Source: JACCTU01 sp963700495 (GTDB lineage Bacteria; Actinomycetota; Thermoleophilia; Gaiellales; Gaiellaceae). Taken from it: a stretch of 64,000 nucleotides of DNA. Shown here one piece after another: positions 1 through 6,715 of this stretch. Position 1 is the first letter of the stretch. Every line of letters starts with the position of its first letter. The DNA lies in contig CAVOXT010000006.1 in NCBI GenBank assembly GCA_963700495.1, positions 372,001 through 436,000 of the forward strand. The letters run 5' to 3'. The position numbers were made by a program, and so were the translations under genes. The notes beneath the pieces are model-generated. The model did no database searches. It was not told the origin of the DNA and saw only the letters and a list, made by a program, of their open reading frames with translations.

Positions 1-1094
1 GCGTACGCAGCGGTCGTATCGAACCCGCCGCGCTCGAGCAGTCCGAGCAGCTGGTCAGCGCGGCTCGAGGCAGAGAGCGCGACATCGAGCGTGATCACAT
101 GCCGCAGCGTCAGCTCGGCGAGCGACTGCTCCATCGTCTGCATGCCCTTCTGGGTGCCGGTCTGCATGATCGTGTAGATCTGCTCGACCTTCCCCTGGCG
201 GATCAGGTTGCGCGTAGCGTCGTCGGGAAGCAGGATCTCGAGCGCGGCGATGCGGCCGTTCCCAGCGGCCACCGGCAGCAGCGCCTGTGTGACGATCCCC
301 TGGAGCGAGCCGGCGAGCTGCATCCGGACCTGCGCCTGCTGTGCGGGCGGAAAGACGTCGATGATGCGGTCGACCGTCCCGGCGGCGCTCTGCGTGTGGA
401 GCGTGCCGAGCACGAGGTGACCCGTTTCCGCGGCGGTGAGCGCGGTCCCGATCGTCTCGAGGTCGCGCATCTCGCCGACGAGGATCACGTCGGGGTCCTG
501 ACGGAGAGCTGCGCGAAGACCTTCGGCGAAGCTCGGCGCGTCGACTCCGATCTCGCGCTGGTTGACGATGCAGCGCTTGTGGCGGTGCACGAACTCGACC
601 GGGTCCTCGATTGTGAGGATGTGGTCGGTGCGGTTGCGGTTGACCTCGTCGATCATCGCTGCGAGCGTCGTCGACTTGCCGGAGCCGGTCGGGCCGGTGA
701 CGAGCACGAGACCTCGGGGCTTCTCGGCGAGCGAGTGGAGTGAGGGAGGCAGCCGTAGCTCCTCGAGCGTCTTGATCTCCTCGGGAATCAGGCGAAACGC
801 GGCTGCGACGCATTCGCGCTGGAAGTAGACGTTGACGCGGAAGCGCGCAACGCCGGGGATCTGATGCGCGAAGTCGAGCTGACGCTTGATCTCGAAGTTC
901 TTCTGCTGCTCGCTCGAGAGGATCTGGTACATCAATTGCTGGGTGTCCTCGGGCGTCAGAGGCTCGAGGCCGGCGAGGCGCAGAATTTCCCCGTGGACAC
1001 GTATCGCCGGCGGCGAGCCGACGGACAGGTGCAGATCCGACGCGCTTAGCGCGACCATCTGCTCCAGCAGGTCGTCAATAGAGTACGTCCGCAT
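1..1094 (-). CDS. pilT: Type IV pilus retraction ATPase PilT (C-terminus cut by window edge)
   Basis: Hexameric ATPase that powers pilus retraction at the inner face of the membrane. About 364 residues are visible from ATG at 1094; the C-terminus lies beyond base 1. The N-terminal region (SDLHLSVGSPP) is typical of PilT. Then come Walker A GPTGSGKST near residue 135, an Asp box, a Walker B region (DPDVILVGEMRD), a His box (GHLVLGTLHT) and a form of the AIRNLIRE signature reading ATRNLIRQ. The frame is open to the window edge. A sigma-28-like promoter lies just upstream, and the major pilins start on the other strand about 170 bp away. A second pilT-like gene lies at 11.6-12.8 kb, so this one is the more canonical retraction motor. 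Confidence 0.93.
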   Translation of the reverse strand, partial: MRTYSIDDLLEQMVALSASDLHLSVGSPPAIRVHGEILRLAGLEPLTPEDTQQLMYQILSSEQQKNFEIKRQLDFAHQIPGVARFRVNVYFQRECVAAAFRLIPEEIKTLEELRLPPSLHSLAEKPRGLVLVTGPTGSGKSTTLAAMIDEVNRNRTDHILTIEDPVEFVHRHKRCIVNQREIGVDAPSFAEGLRAALRQDPDVILVGEMRDLETIGTALTAAETGHLVLGTLHTQSAAGTVDRIIDVFPPAQQAQVRMQLAGSLQGIVTQALLPVAAGNGRIAALEILLPDDATRNLIRQGKVEQIYTIMQTGTQKGMQTMEQSLAELTLRHVITLDVALSASSRADQLLGLLERGGFDTTAAY

Positions 1095-1112
1095 TTCAGT
1101 CCCTCGACCGAG

Positions 1113-1140
1113 CTATCGGCAGCCCGGAACGAGTTCTTGA
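1113..1140 (-). promoter_or_regulatory. Sigma-28-like promoter of pilT
   Basis: Read on the minus strand: TCAAG, 15 nt, GCCGATAG, ending 18 nt before the pilT ATG. A GAGGGA ribosome site follows. The element matches the FliA/WhiG layout (TAAA, about 15 nt, GCCGATAA) and recurs before five other pilus units in this window. Confidence 0.6.
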
Positions 1141-1264
1141 ATGACGCGAAGTCGCCCGCTCGGGGGGACTTCTCATCCCCCGTTCGAGGCTACCCCTCTT
1201 GCCTGCGCGCGCCGATCAGTGGTGTGCCACTCCAACAAACCCCCCGCAGGGAGGACACATCAAC

Positions 1265-1654
1265 ATGAAGTCACTTAGGCAGCGCATGGCCCGTGACGAG
1301 CGTGGTTTCACGCTCATCGAGCTCCTCGTTGTCATCATCATCCTCGGCATCCTGCTCGCGATCGCGGTGCCGTCGTACCTGAGCTTCCGCGACCGGGCGA
1401 ACAACTCGGCCGCAAGGGCGAACGTGCGCGCCGCCATCCCGGCTGTCGAGGCTTACAACGCCGACAACTCGAAGGGCTACTCCGGGCTGACCCTGACGGC
1501 CATGAAGACGTACGACCAGGGCGTCAAGAACGTCGTCCTCATCGGTTCTCCCAACCAGACCTCCTACTGCCTGTCCAGCTCGGTCGGCACGAAGAGCTGG
1601 TACAAGCGCGGCCCCGGCGCAGACATCGTGACCGCGGCCTGCACAGGCCCGTAG
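1265..1654 (+). CDS. pilA: Type IV major pilin (copy 1)
   Basis: A 129-residue prepilin. The ATG at 1265 is chosen because it leaves a short charged leader (MKSLRQRMARDERG) and has an AGGGAGG ribosome site 10 nt upstream; an in-frame start at 1199 would add an unlikely extension. PilD cleavage is expected between G and F in DERG/FTLIELLVVI, with the conserved Glu at +5. About 25 hydrophobic residues form the N-terminal helix. The globular part has two Cys (SYC and AAC) able to form the pilin disulphide loop. It is followed by a strong hairpin and then by a near-identical second pilin, so this is a tandem duplication. The high-expression architecture fits the major subunit. Confidence 0.93.
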   Translation: MKSLRQRMARDERGFTLIELLVVIIILGILLAIAVPSYLSFRDRANNSAARANVRAAIPAVEAYNADNSKGYSGLTLTAMKTYDQGVKNVVLIGSPNQTSYCLSSSVGTKSWYKRGPGADIVTAACTGP

Positions 1655-1676
1655 AGCAACTGAAAGAGGCTCGAAA

Positions 1677-1702
1677 GAGGGGCGCGGGAGACCGCGCCCC
1701 TC
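1677..1702 (+). terminator. Hairpin after pilin copy 1
   Basis: A perfect 11-bp stem (GAGGGGCGCGG) with a GAGA loop and a pyrimidine-rich but not T-pure tail (TCATCTCTC). The same core stem and loop follow the second pilin. It may terminate transcription or stabilise the pilin mRNA 3' end. Confidence 0.7.
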
Positions 1703-1821
1703 TCATCTCTCTGCCTCCCTCACGGTGAGGGATCGCTTCACCCGTTCGAGGCTAGTGCCCGGGCGGTGTTCCGGCCGATACCAGCAATGCCACTCCTGTT
1801 CCCCCCTTAAGGAGCAAACGA

Positions 1822-2214
1822 ATGATTCAGGCACTTCGGACGCGCGCAGCTCGAGATGAGAGTGGTTTCACGCTCATCGAGCTTCTCGTCGTCATCATTA
1901 TCCTCGGCATCCTGCTCGCGATCGCAGTGCCGTCGTACCTGAGCTTCCGCGACCGGGCGAACAACTCGGCTGCGCGGGCCAACGTCCGCGCGTCGATCCC
2001 GGCTGTCGAGGCCTACAATGCGGACAACTCCAAGGGCTACTCGGGGATGACCCTGACGGCCATGAAAGCCTACGACCAGGGCGTCAAGAACGTCGTCCTC
2101 GTCGGTGCTCCGAACACGACGTCGTACTGCATTCGCAGCACCGTCGGCACCCGGAGCTGGTACAAGCGCGGCCCCGGCGCGGACATCGTCACCGCGGCCT
2201 GCACCGGCCCGTAG
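1822..2214 (+). CDS. pilA: Type IV major pilin (copy 2)
   Basis: A 130-residue prepilin starting at ATG 1822 with AAGGAG 9 nt upstream. It has the same class III leader and cleavage site as copy 1 (ESG/FTLIELLVVI, Glu +5) and is almost identical through the N-terminal helix and the globular core. Differences cluster in the leader and around the first Cys (APNTTSYCIRS versus SPNQTSYCLSS). The two Cys and the terminal AACTGP are kept. The pair may give alternate subunits or a gene-dose effect. A GCCGATAC box lies 57 nt upstream, but its spacing to a -35-like GCTAG is longer than in the other pilus promoters. Confidence 0.93.
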   Translation: MIQALRTRAARDESGFTLIELLVVIIILGILLAIAVPSYLSFRDRANNSAARANVRASIPAVEAYNADNSKGYSGMTLTAMKAYDQGVKNVVLVGAPNTTSYCIRSTVGTRSWYKRGPGADIVTAACTGP

Positions 2215-2235
2215 TCCAGGCATGATCTGTTCGTC

Positions 2236-2263
2236 GAGAGGGCGCGGGAGACCGCGCCCTCTC
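2236..2263 (+). terminator. Hairpin after pilin copy 2
   Basis: A perfect 12-bp stem (GAGAGGGCGCGG) with a GAGA loop, then TCTCTTTAG. It is the sister of the hairpin at 1677. Its T-rich tail doubles as the -35 element (TTTAG) of the next promoter. Confidence 0.75.
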
Positions 2264-2265
2264 TC

Positions 2266-2293
2266 TTTAGCGGCCGGCCCGGAATGCCGATAG
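2266..2293 (+). promoter_or_regulatory. Sigma-28-like promoter of the 2301 operon
   Basis: TTTAG, 15 nt, GCCGATAG. The -10 box ends 7 nt before the GTG at 2301, so the transcript would be leaderless or nearly so. It has the same layout as the pilT, pilB and PASTA-gene promoters. Confidence 0.6.
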
Positions 2294-2300
2294 CGAGAGG

Positions 2301-2996
2301 GTGAGTGTGAACGTCTCTGGTCCGATCAAGGTGTTCGCTCTGCTGGGCGTGATCGCTGCGCTCGCGATCGGCGGCTGGATGATGCTGCTCGCGCCGAGCG
2401 GAGCGGAAGCCGAGGCCGCACCCGCGGCGATCTCGAGCCAGGTGGACGGCCTGCTGAAGGCTACGGCAGCGGCCAGGAAGGTCGCCGCGAAGGCGAACGC
2501 CGACGCGAAGAAGAACTCGGCCGATCCCGAGGCGCCCGCCACGCCTGCGACACCCGCCGCGAAGGCGACTTCGAAGCCGGCCGTTAAGCCGGCTGCCAAG
2601 GCGGCTGCCAAGGTAGCTCCCAAGCCGGCCGCGAAGCCGAAGGCCGTCAAGAAGCGCGCACGCATCATCGCCGCGAACGGGCTCCCGATGAGGATCGTGG
2701 CAGCACTCCGCAGCCATGACGTCGTCGTCGTCGCGCTCTGGGGCACGGGCGGCGAGATCGACGGCATGGCCCGCGACGAGGCCGCGGTCGGAGCGGCGTC
2801 GGTCCGCGCCGGCTTCCTCGCGCTCAACGTGATCGGCAGCCCTCGCGAAGCCGAGGCGCTCACGCTCAAGCTCGGCGTCGTTCTCCGGGCGCCGACGGTC
2901 CTCTTCTTCACGCGCGGCGGCGTGCTCGCCAACACGCTGGACGGCTTCCGCGACAGCGAGACCGTCGCGCAGGCCGCGCTCGACGCGCTGCGATGA
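2301..2996 (+). CDS. Membrane-anchored protein with Ala/Lys/Pro linker and thioredoxin-like domain
   Basis: 231 residues from GTG 2301 (a second GTG lies at 2307). Residues 10-30 form one membrane helix (VFALLGVIAALAIGGWMMLL). Residues 35-115 are a low-complexity Ala/Lys/Pro linker (PAAKAAAKVAPKPAAKPKA). The C-terminal 110 residues look like a thioredoxin-type alpha/beta fold (VVVVALW, then FLALNVIG, then APTVLFFTRGG), but there is no CxxC, so disulphide chemistry is unlikely. The position behind the pilins and the pilus-type promoter suggest an envelope protein of pilus assembly; that role is inferred. It overlaps the next gene by 4 bp (ATGA). Confidence 0.75.
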   Translation: MSVNVSGPIKVFALLGVIAALAIGGWMMLLAPSGAEAEAAPAAISSQVDGLLKATAAARKVAAKANADAKKNSADPEAPATPATPAAKATSKPAVKPAAKAAAKVAPKPAAKPKAVKKRARIIAANGLPMRIVAALRSHDVVVVALWGTGGEIDGMARDEAAVGAASVRAGFLALNVIGSPREAEALTLKLGVVLRAPTVLFFTRGGVLANTLDGFRDSETVAQAALDALR

Positions 2997-3259
2997 GCGA
3001 TCTCTTCTCCGAGGCCCCTGCGACGGCGCCCCGCGAGCTTTTCGTGAGGCACGCCCGCCGCGACGGTCGCTCCGTGGCCGTCCTCAGGGCGATCGACTAC
3101 GGAGCTTCGTGCGTCGTGGAGGCCGAGGTCTACCCGGCCGGCCGAGGTGCGACCGTGACCGGCCCGTACACGTTCGCGAGCCCACATGAGGCCACCGCGT
3201 TCGTGACGGAAGCCGTCGAGGCGCTCATGTACCTCGGCTGCGACATCACGGCCGACTAG
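2993..3259 (+). CDS. Small conserved protein coupled to the thioredoxin-like gene
   Basis: An 88-residue soluble protein. It starts in an ATGA overlap with the 2301 gene, so translation is coupled. Sequence features are a basic N-terminal strand (ELFVRHARRDGRSVAVLRAIDYG), a central beta-rich part and a helix near the end (PHEATAFVTEAVEALMYLGC). There is no signal peptide or membrane segment. I do not recognise the family. The operon position suggests work with the membrane-anchored partner, possibly in pilus biogenesis. Confidence 0.7.
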   Translation: MSDLFSEAPATAPRELFVRHARRDGRSVAVLRAIDYGASCVVEAEVYPAGRGATVTGPYTFASPHEATAFVTEAVEALMYLGCDITAD

Positions 3260-3300
3260 CTCAGGCCGTCAAACATCGGTCGTGCCGTTTCCGGACCCGA

Positions 3301-3317
3301 CCGGTGCCAGGCACCGG
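3301..3317. repeat. REP palindrome, left of the RAYT gene
   Basis: CCGGTGCC, A, GGCACCGG. A perfect 8-bp palindrome 20 bp from the 3' end of the RAYT gene. A longer copy of the same palindrome lies at 3954. Confidence 0.7.
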
Positions 3318-3336
3318 ACGTGTCCGTCGACGCTCG

Positions 3337-3881
3337 TCAGACGCCGCGCTCGACGTAGCGCCGGAGCCGTTCGCGCCCCCGCTCGCCCTCGCCGAAGTGG
3401 CAGTACAAGTGACGTTCGGCCGACGGAAGTGCCATCGCGGGCCGGCCGAAGAGCCAGGCGAACGAGCTCCATCGCCATTCCTCGGGCCGCTCGCAGATCC
3501 CCGCCTTGACCGGGTTCATCGCGATGTAGCGGTAGCACCAGCGGAGATGCTCGTCGGTCTCCACGAGGACAGGCTTGTAGCGCCTGCGGAAGAGGTGGCC
3601 GACCTCGCGATGGACGTCGTTGAACCAGTGCGCGAATCGCGAGTTCAAGCGATGCATCCCTGCGGCAAGATCGCCCTTTGGGGTCGTGATCAGCAGGTGG
3701 TAGTGGTTCGTCATCGCACACCAGGCGTGCACGTGCCAGTCGTGGTAGTCGACGACCCGCGACAGAAAGATGAAGAACATCCGCCGGTCCTCGGAGTCGA
3801 GAAGAGCGACTCGGTTCGGTTGGCCTGTGAGGCAATGTGGTACAGCGCGCCGGGAAACTGCACTCGGGGTGGTCTGGGCAC
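3337..3881 (-). pseudogene. REP-associated Y1 transposase (RAYT), frameshifted
   Basis: A single-strand HUH-type transposase of the IS200-related RAYT group, which acts on REP palindromes. The main frame (3337-3780) shows the HUH motif in MTNHYHLLI, then LNSRFAHWFN, the catalytic-Tyr region (RWCYRYIAMNPVKAG) and a C-terminal WRWSSF. The usual N-terminus (PRPPRVQFPGALYH) lies in another frame from GTG 3881, and the frames join near 3795, so one indel separates them. With it the length is about 180 residues, normal for the family. The gene sits between REP palindromes at 3301 and 3954 and separates the two halves of the pilus cluster. The indel may be real or a sequencing error. Confidence 0.82.
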
Positions 3882-3953
3882 TCCCGCGACCGTAGCCCTA
3901 CGCCCGCCGGCCGGAGCGGCCCAGAATCAATTGTTGCGGTCTCGGCGCGAAGG

Positions 3954-3982
3954 ACCTGTCCGGTGCCTGGCACCGGACAGGT
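3954..3982. repeat. REP palindrome, right of the RAYT gene
   Basis: A perfect 14-bp inverted repeat (ACCTGTCCGGTGCC) with a 1-nt centre. It contains the GGTGCCTGGCACC core found at 3301. It is the likely recognition hairpin of the neighbouring RAYT. Confidence 0.75.
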
Positions 3983-4014
3983 TTCGCCGGGGCCTGGCCG
4001 CTGAGCGCTCCGCC

Positions 4015-4041
4015 GCGCGGGCGGGCTTCGCCCGTCCGCGC
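4015..4041 (-). terminator. Hairpin downstream of pilB
   Basis: An 11-bp stem (core GCGGGCGGG, one G-U pair) closing a CTTCG loop, 60 bp beyond the pilB stop on the minus strand. A second small hairpin (GCCGGC, GGA, GCCGGC) lies at 4082-4096. Neither has a clear T tract, so termination is only likely. Confidence 0.45.
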
Positions 4042-4101
4042 TCACTGCGCTCCTTGGACACGCGGAGATCTGGAAGCCGAGCCGGCGGAGCCGGCGACTT
4101 T

Positions 4102-5896
4102 TCAGATCGAAACGCGGGCGAGCTCTTCGATCGAAGTCAGACCCGCGGCGACCTTTGCGAGCCCGTCGTCCCAGAGGGTCCTCATACCCTCCGCGAGCGC
4201 CGCGCGTTCCAGCTCCTCGCGCGAGGCCTTCATGACGGCCAGCGACTCGAGCTGCTCCGTCATGGTCAGCAGCTGGTAGACGCCGATCCGGCCCTTGTAG
4301 CCGGTCTGGTTGCAGCGGGGGCAGCCTCGCTTGCGGTAGAACGCCATCCCGTCGGACGCGGCGGCGACCTCGGGCGAGACGCGCGCCTTCAGGAGCTCGT
4401 CGACCGAGGGCGTGTACATCTCGCAGCAGTGGGTGCAGAGCTTGCGCGCGAGGCGCTGGGCGAGGACGCCCGTGACGGCCGCGCCGACGAGGAACGGCTC
4501 GACGCCCATCTCGTTCAGGCGCGTCAGGGCGCTCGGCGCGTCGTTCGTGTGCAGCGTCGACAGCACGAAGTGACCGGTGAGGGCGGCCTCGATCGCCATC
4601 TTCGCCGTCTCGCCGTCGCGGATCTCGCCGACCATCACCACGTCGGGATCGGAACGCAGGATCGAGCGCAGCGCGGCCGCGAAGGTCAGGCCGGCTCGAA
4701 CGTTGATCTGCACCTGGTTGACGCCGGCGAGGCGGTACTCGACCGGATCCTCGACCGTGATGATGTTGATCTCCGGGCGGTTGATCTCGTTCAGCCCCGC
4801 GTAGAGCGTCGTCGACTTACCTGAGCCCGTCGGCCCGGTCACGAGGAGCGCGCCCGTCGGCCGGACCAAGAGTGCCGAGAGATCCTTCGTCATGGACTCC
4901 GAGAGCCCGAGCTCTGCGAGCGTCGGCGCTCTCTTCGACTTGTCGAGGAGCCGCATCACGATCGACTCGCCCTCGACCGTCGGGAGCGTCGCGACACGGA
5001 CGTCGAGTGTTCGCCCGGCGGCCGCGGCGTTCAGCGAGATTCGTCCGTCCTGCGGCTTCCGCCGCTCGGCGATGTCGAGCTTCGCGAGCACCTTCAGGCG
5101 GGTCGTGACGCCGGCCATCATGCGCTTCGGGATCCTCTGCACCTCCTGGAGCACGCCGTCGATCCGGAAGCGAACGACGAGCGAGTCCTCCTGGGGCTCG
5201 AAGTGGATGTCCGAGGCGCCGTCCTCCGCTGCCTGGAAGATGACGGAGTTGACGAGGCGGACGAGCGGCGCGTCGGAGATGCCGTCGTCGACCTCGAGGT
5301 CGTCGGCCTCCTCCTCCTCGACGACCGCGAGATCCTCCTCGATCGCGGCGCGCGCACCGAACGCCTCGGAGGACCGGACGAGCCGGCGGATCTCGCGACT
5401 CGATGTCCTCGCGCCCGGCGACGCCGATCTCGATCGGGTAGCGGGTCGCGAGCCGGAGCTCGTCGATCCCGTGCACGTTCGACGGATCGGCAACCGCGAC
5501 GCGGAGACTTCCCTCGTGGAGGACGTATGGGATCGCGATGACCCGCTCGAGGACGTGGAGGGGCACGAGCTTCGCGGCGTCGTCGTCCACCGTGTGGACG
5601 GCGAGATCGACGAGCGGAAGCTGGAACCGCGTCGCGAACCCGCGGGCGATGCCCTCGCTCGTCGCGACGCCCTCGTCGATGATCGCCTGCGCAATCGAGC
5701 CGCCCAGCTGGGCGCGGCCGCGCACCAGCGCGAGCTTGTCCGGCGTCAGGAGCCCCGCCGCCGAGAGCAGGTCGACGACGAGCTCCGCGACCGCGTTCAC
5801 GGGCAGCCCACCGCCGAGCGGCTGAGCCCCGCCGCTCCCTAGCCCCTGCTCCCCGATCGTCCGGAGCGAGGGCGGCTGCTGTTCAAACTCGTTCAT
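4102..5896 (-). CDS. pilB: Type IV pilus extension ATPase PilB (one frameshift)
   Basis: The ATPase that drives pilin polymerisation. Start ATG 5896. The N-terminal part (residues 1-165, MshEN/T2SSE-N type) runs to about 5400, where an apparent single-base insertion moves the frame; the rest (REIRRLVRSSEAFG onward) continues to 4102. The C-terminal motor has Walker A (GPTGSGKST), an Asp box, SDPDVVMVGEIRD and a His box (GHFVLSTLHT). It also has the PilB/GspE tetracysteine zinc site (CTHC and CPRC). The combined length of about 597 residues is normal. The frameshift is probably an assembly error, because both halves are conserved. The promoter lies within the end of pilD. Confidence 0.9.
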
Positions 5897-5917
5897 GGGA
5901 TCAATCCCTCGAACGAG

Positions 5918-5945
5918 TTATCGGCAGGATCAGAGCAGAGCTAGA
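5918..5945 (-). promoter_or_regulatory. Sigma-28-like promoter of pilB
   Basis: Minus strand: TCTAG, 15 nt, GCCGATAA. This is the best -10 match in the set (identical to the sigma-28 consensus). It ends 21 nt before the pilB ATG and overlaps the stop codon of pilD, so pilB can be transcribed separately from the upstream pilus genes. Confidence 0.62.
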
Positions 5946-6676
5946 TACCCATCGAGCAGGCGGTCGCCCCAGAACAGGGCGATCACCGAGCCCAGGGCCA
6001 GGAACGGCCCGAAGGGGATCCCCATCTTGCGGGCCGCAGAGCCGTGACGGGCGAGCAGGACGACGCTGGGGACGAGCGCGATGATCATCCCGAGCATGAG
6101 GGCCACCGGCACGGTGCGGCCCAGCATCGCGCCCATCAGAAGAGCCAGCTTGACGTCCCCCATGCCCATTCCGGCCGGGTACACCACAGCGGCGGCGAAG
6201 AGGAAGCCCGAGGCGCCGAGCGCCGCGAGCGCCCACTCCGGGCTCGGGTGAAGCGCCGTCTGGGCCACGAGCACGATCCCGGCGGCCGGCAGAACGACGC
6301 GGTTCGGGATGATCCGATGCGCCAGGTCGGTGGCCGAGACGACCACGAGAACGGCACAGAAGAACGCGGCGACGAGCGCCTCGAGCGTGAGCCCGAAGGC
6401 GAGCACGCAACCCGCCACGAGGAGCCCGGTCGAGATCTCGACGGCCGGATAGACCCATGGGATCCCCACACCGCAGCTCCGGCAGTTCCCGCGGAGGACG
6501 AGCCAGGAGACGACCGGAACGTTGTCGTACCACGCGATCGGCGCCTCACAGCTCATGCAGGCAGAGGCCGGGCTCACGATCGAGCGCCGGAGCGGAACGC
6601 GCGCGGCGACGACGTTCAAAAAGCTGCCGATCGCGAGCGCGGGAGCGAAGACGGCTGCGGCGAGGGCGAACTCCAC
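5930..6676 (-). CDS. pilD: Prepilin peptidase / N-methyltransferase PilD
   Basis: A 248-residue integral membrane aspartic protease that cleaves the leader of the pilins in this window and methylates the new N-terminus. Start GTG 6676 (VEFALAAAVF), directly behind a GAGGG ribosome site. The zinc-type tetracysteine domain (CMSC, then CRSC about 25 residues on) is in residues 40-72. The two catalytic Asp are in DLAHRIIPN and GMGDVKLALLMG. About seven hydrophobic segments follow. The size is normal. It has its own sigma-28-like promoter in the 40-bp gap after the upstream PilX-like gene. Confidence 0.95.
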   Translation of the reverse strand: MEFALAAAVFAPALAIGSFLNVVAARVPLRRSIVSPASACMSCEAPIAWYDNVPVVSWLVLRGNCRSCGVGIPWVYPAVEISTGLLVAGCVLAFGLTLEALVAAFFCAVLVVVSATDLAHRIIPNRVVLPAAGIVLVAQTALHPSPEWALAALGASGFLFAAAVVYPAGMGMGDVKLALLMGAMLGRTVPVALMLGMIIALVPSVVLLARHGSAARKMGIPFGPFLALGSVIALFWGDRLLDGYLALL

Positions 6677-6683
6677 CCTCTTT

Positions 6684-6710
6684 CTATCGGCGCGAGCGGC
6701 CGGGAGTTGA
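6684..6710 (-). promoter_or_regulatory. Sigma-28-like promoter of pilD
   Basis: Minus strand: TCAAC, 14 nt, GCCGATAG. It ends 7 nt before the GTG start of pilD, with GAAAGAGGG between. The spacer is one base shorter than in the sister promoters. Confidence 0.55.
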
Positions 6711-6715
6711 GAGCG

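Noticed and set aside
1677..1702. Riboswitch after the pilin
   Set aside because: It is a simple perfect stem with a 4-nt loop behind a stop codon; a terminator or mRNA stabiliser explains it.
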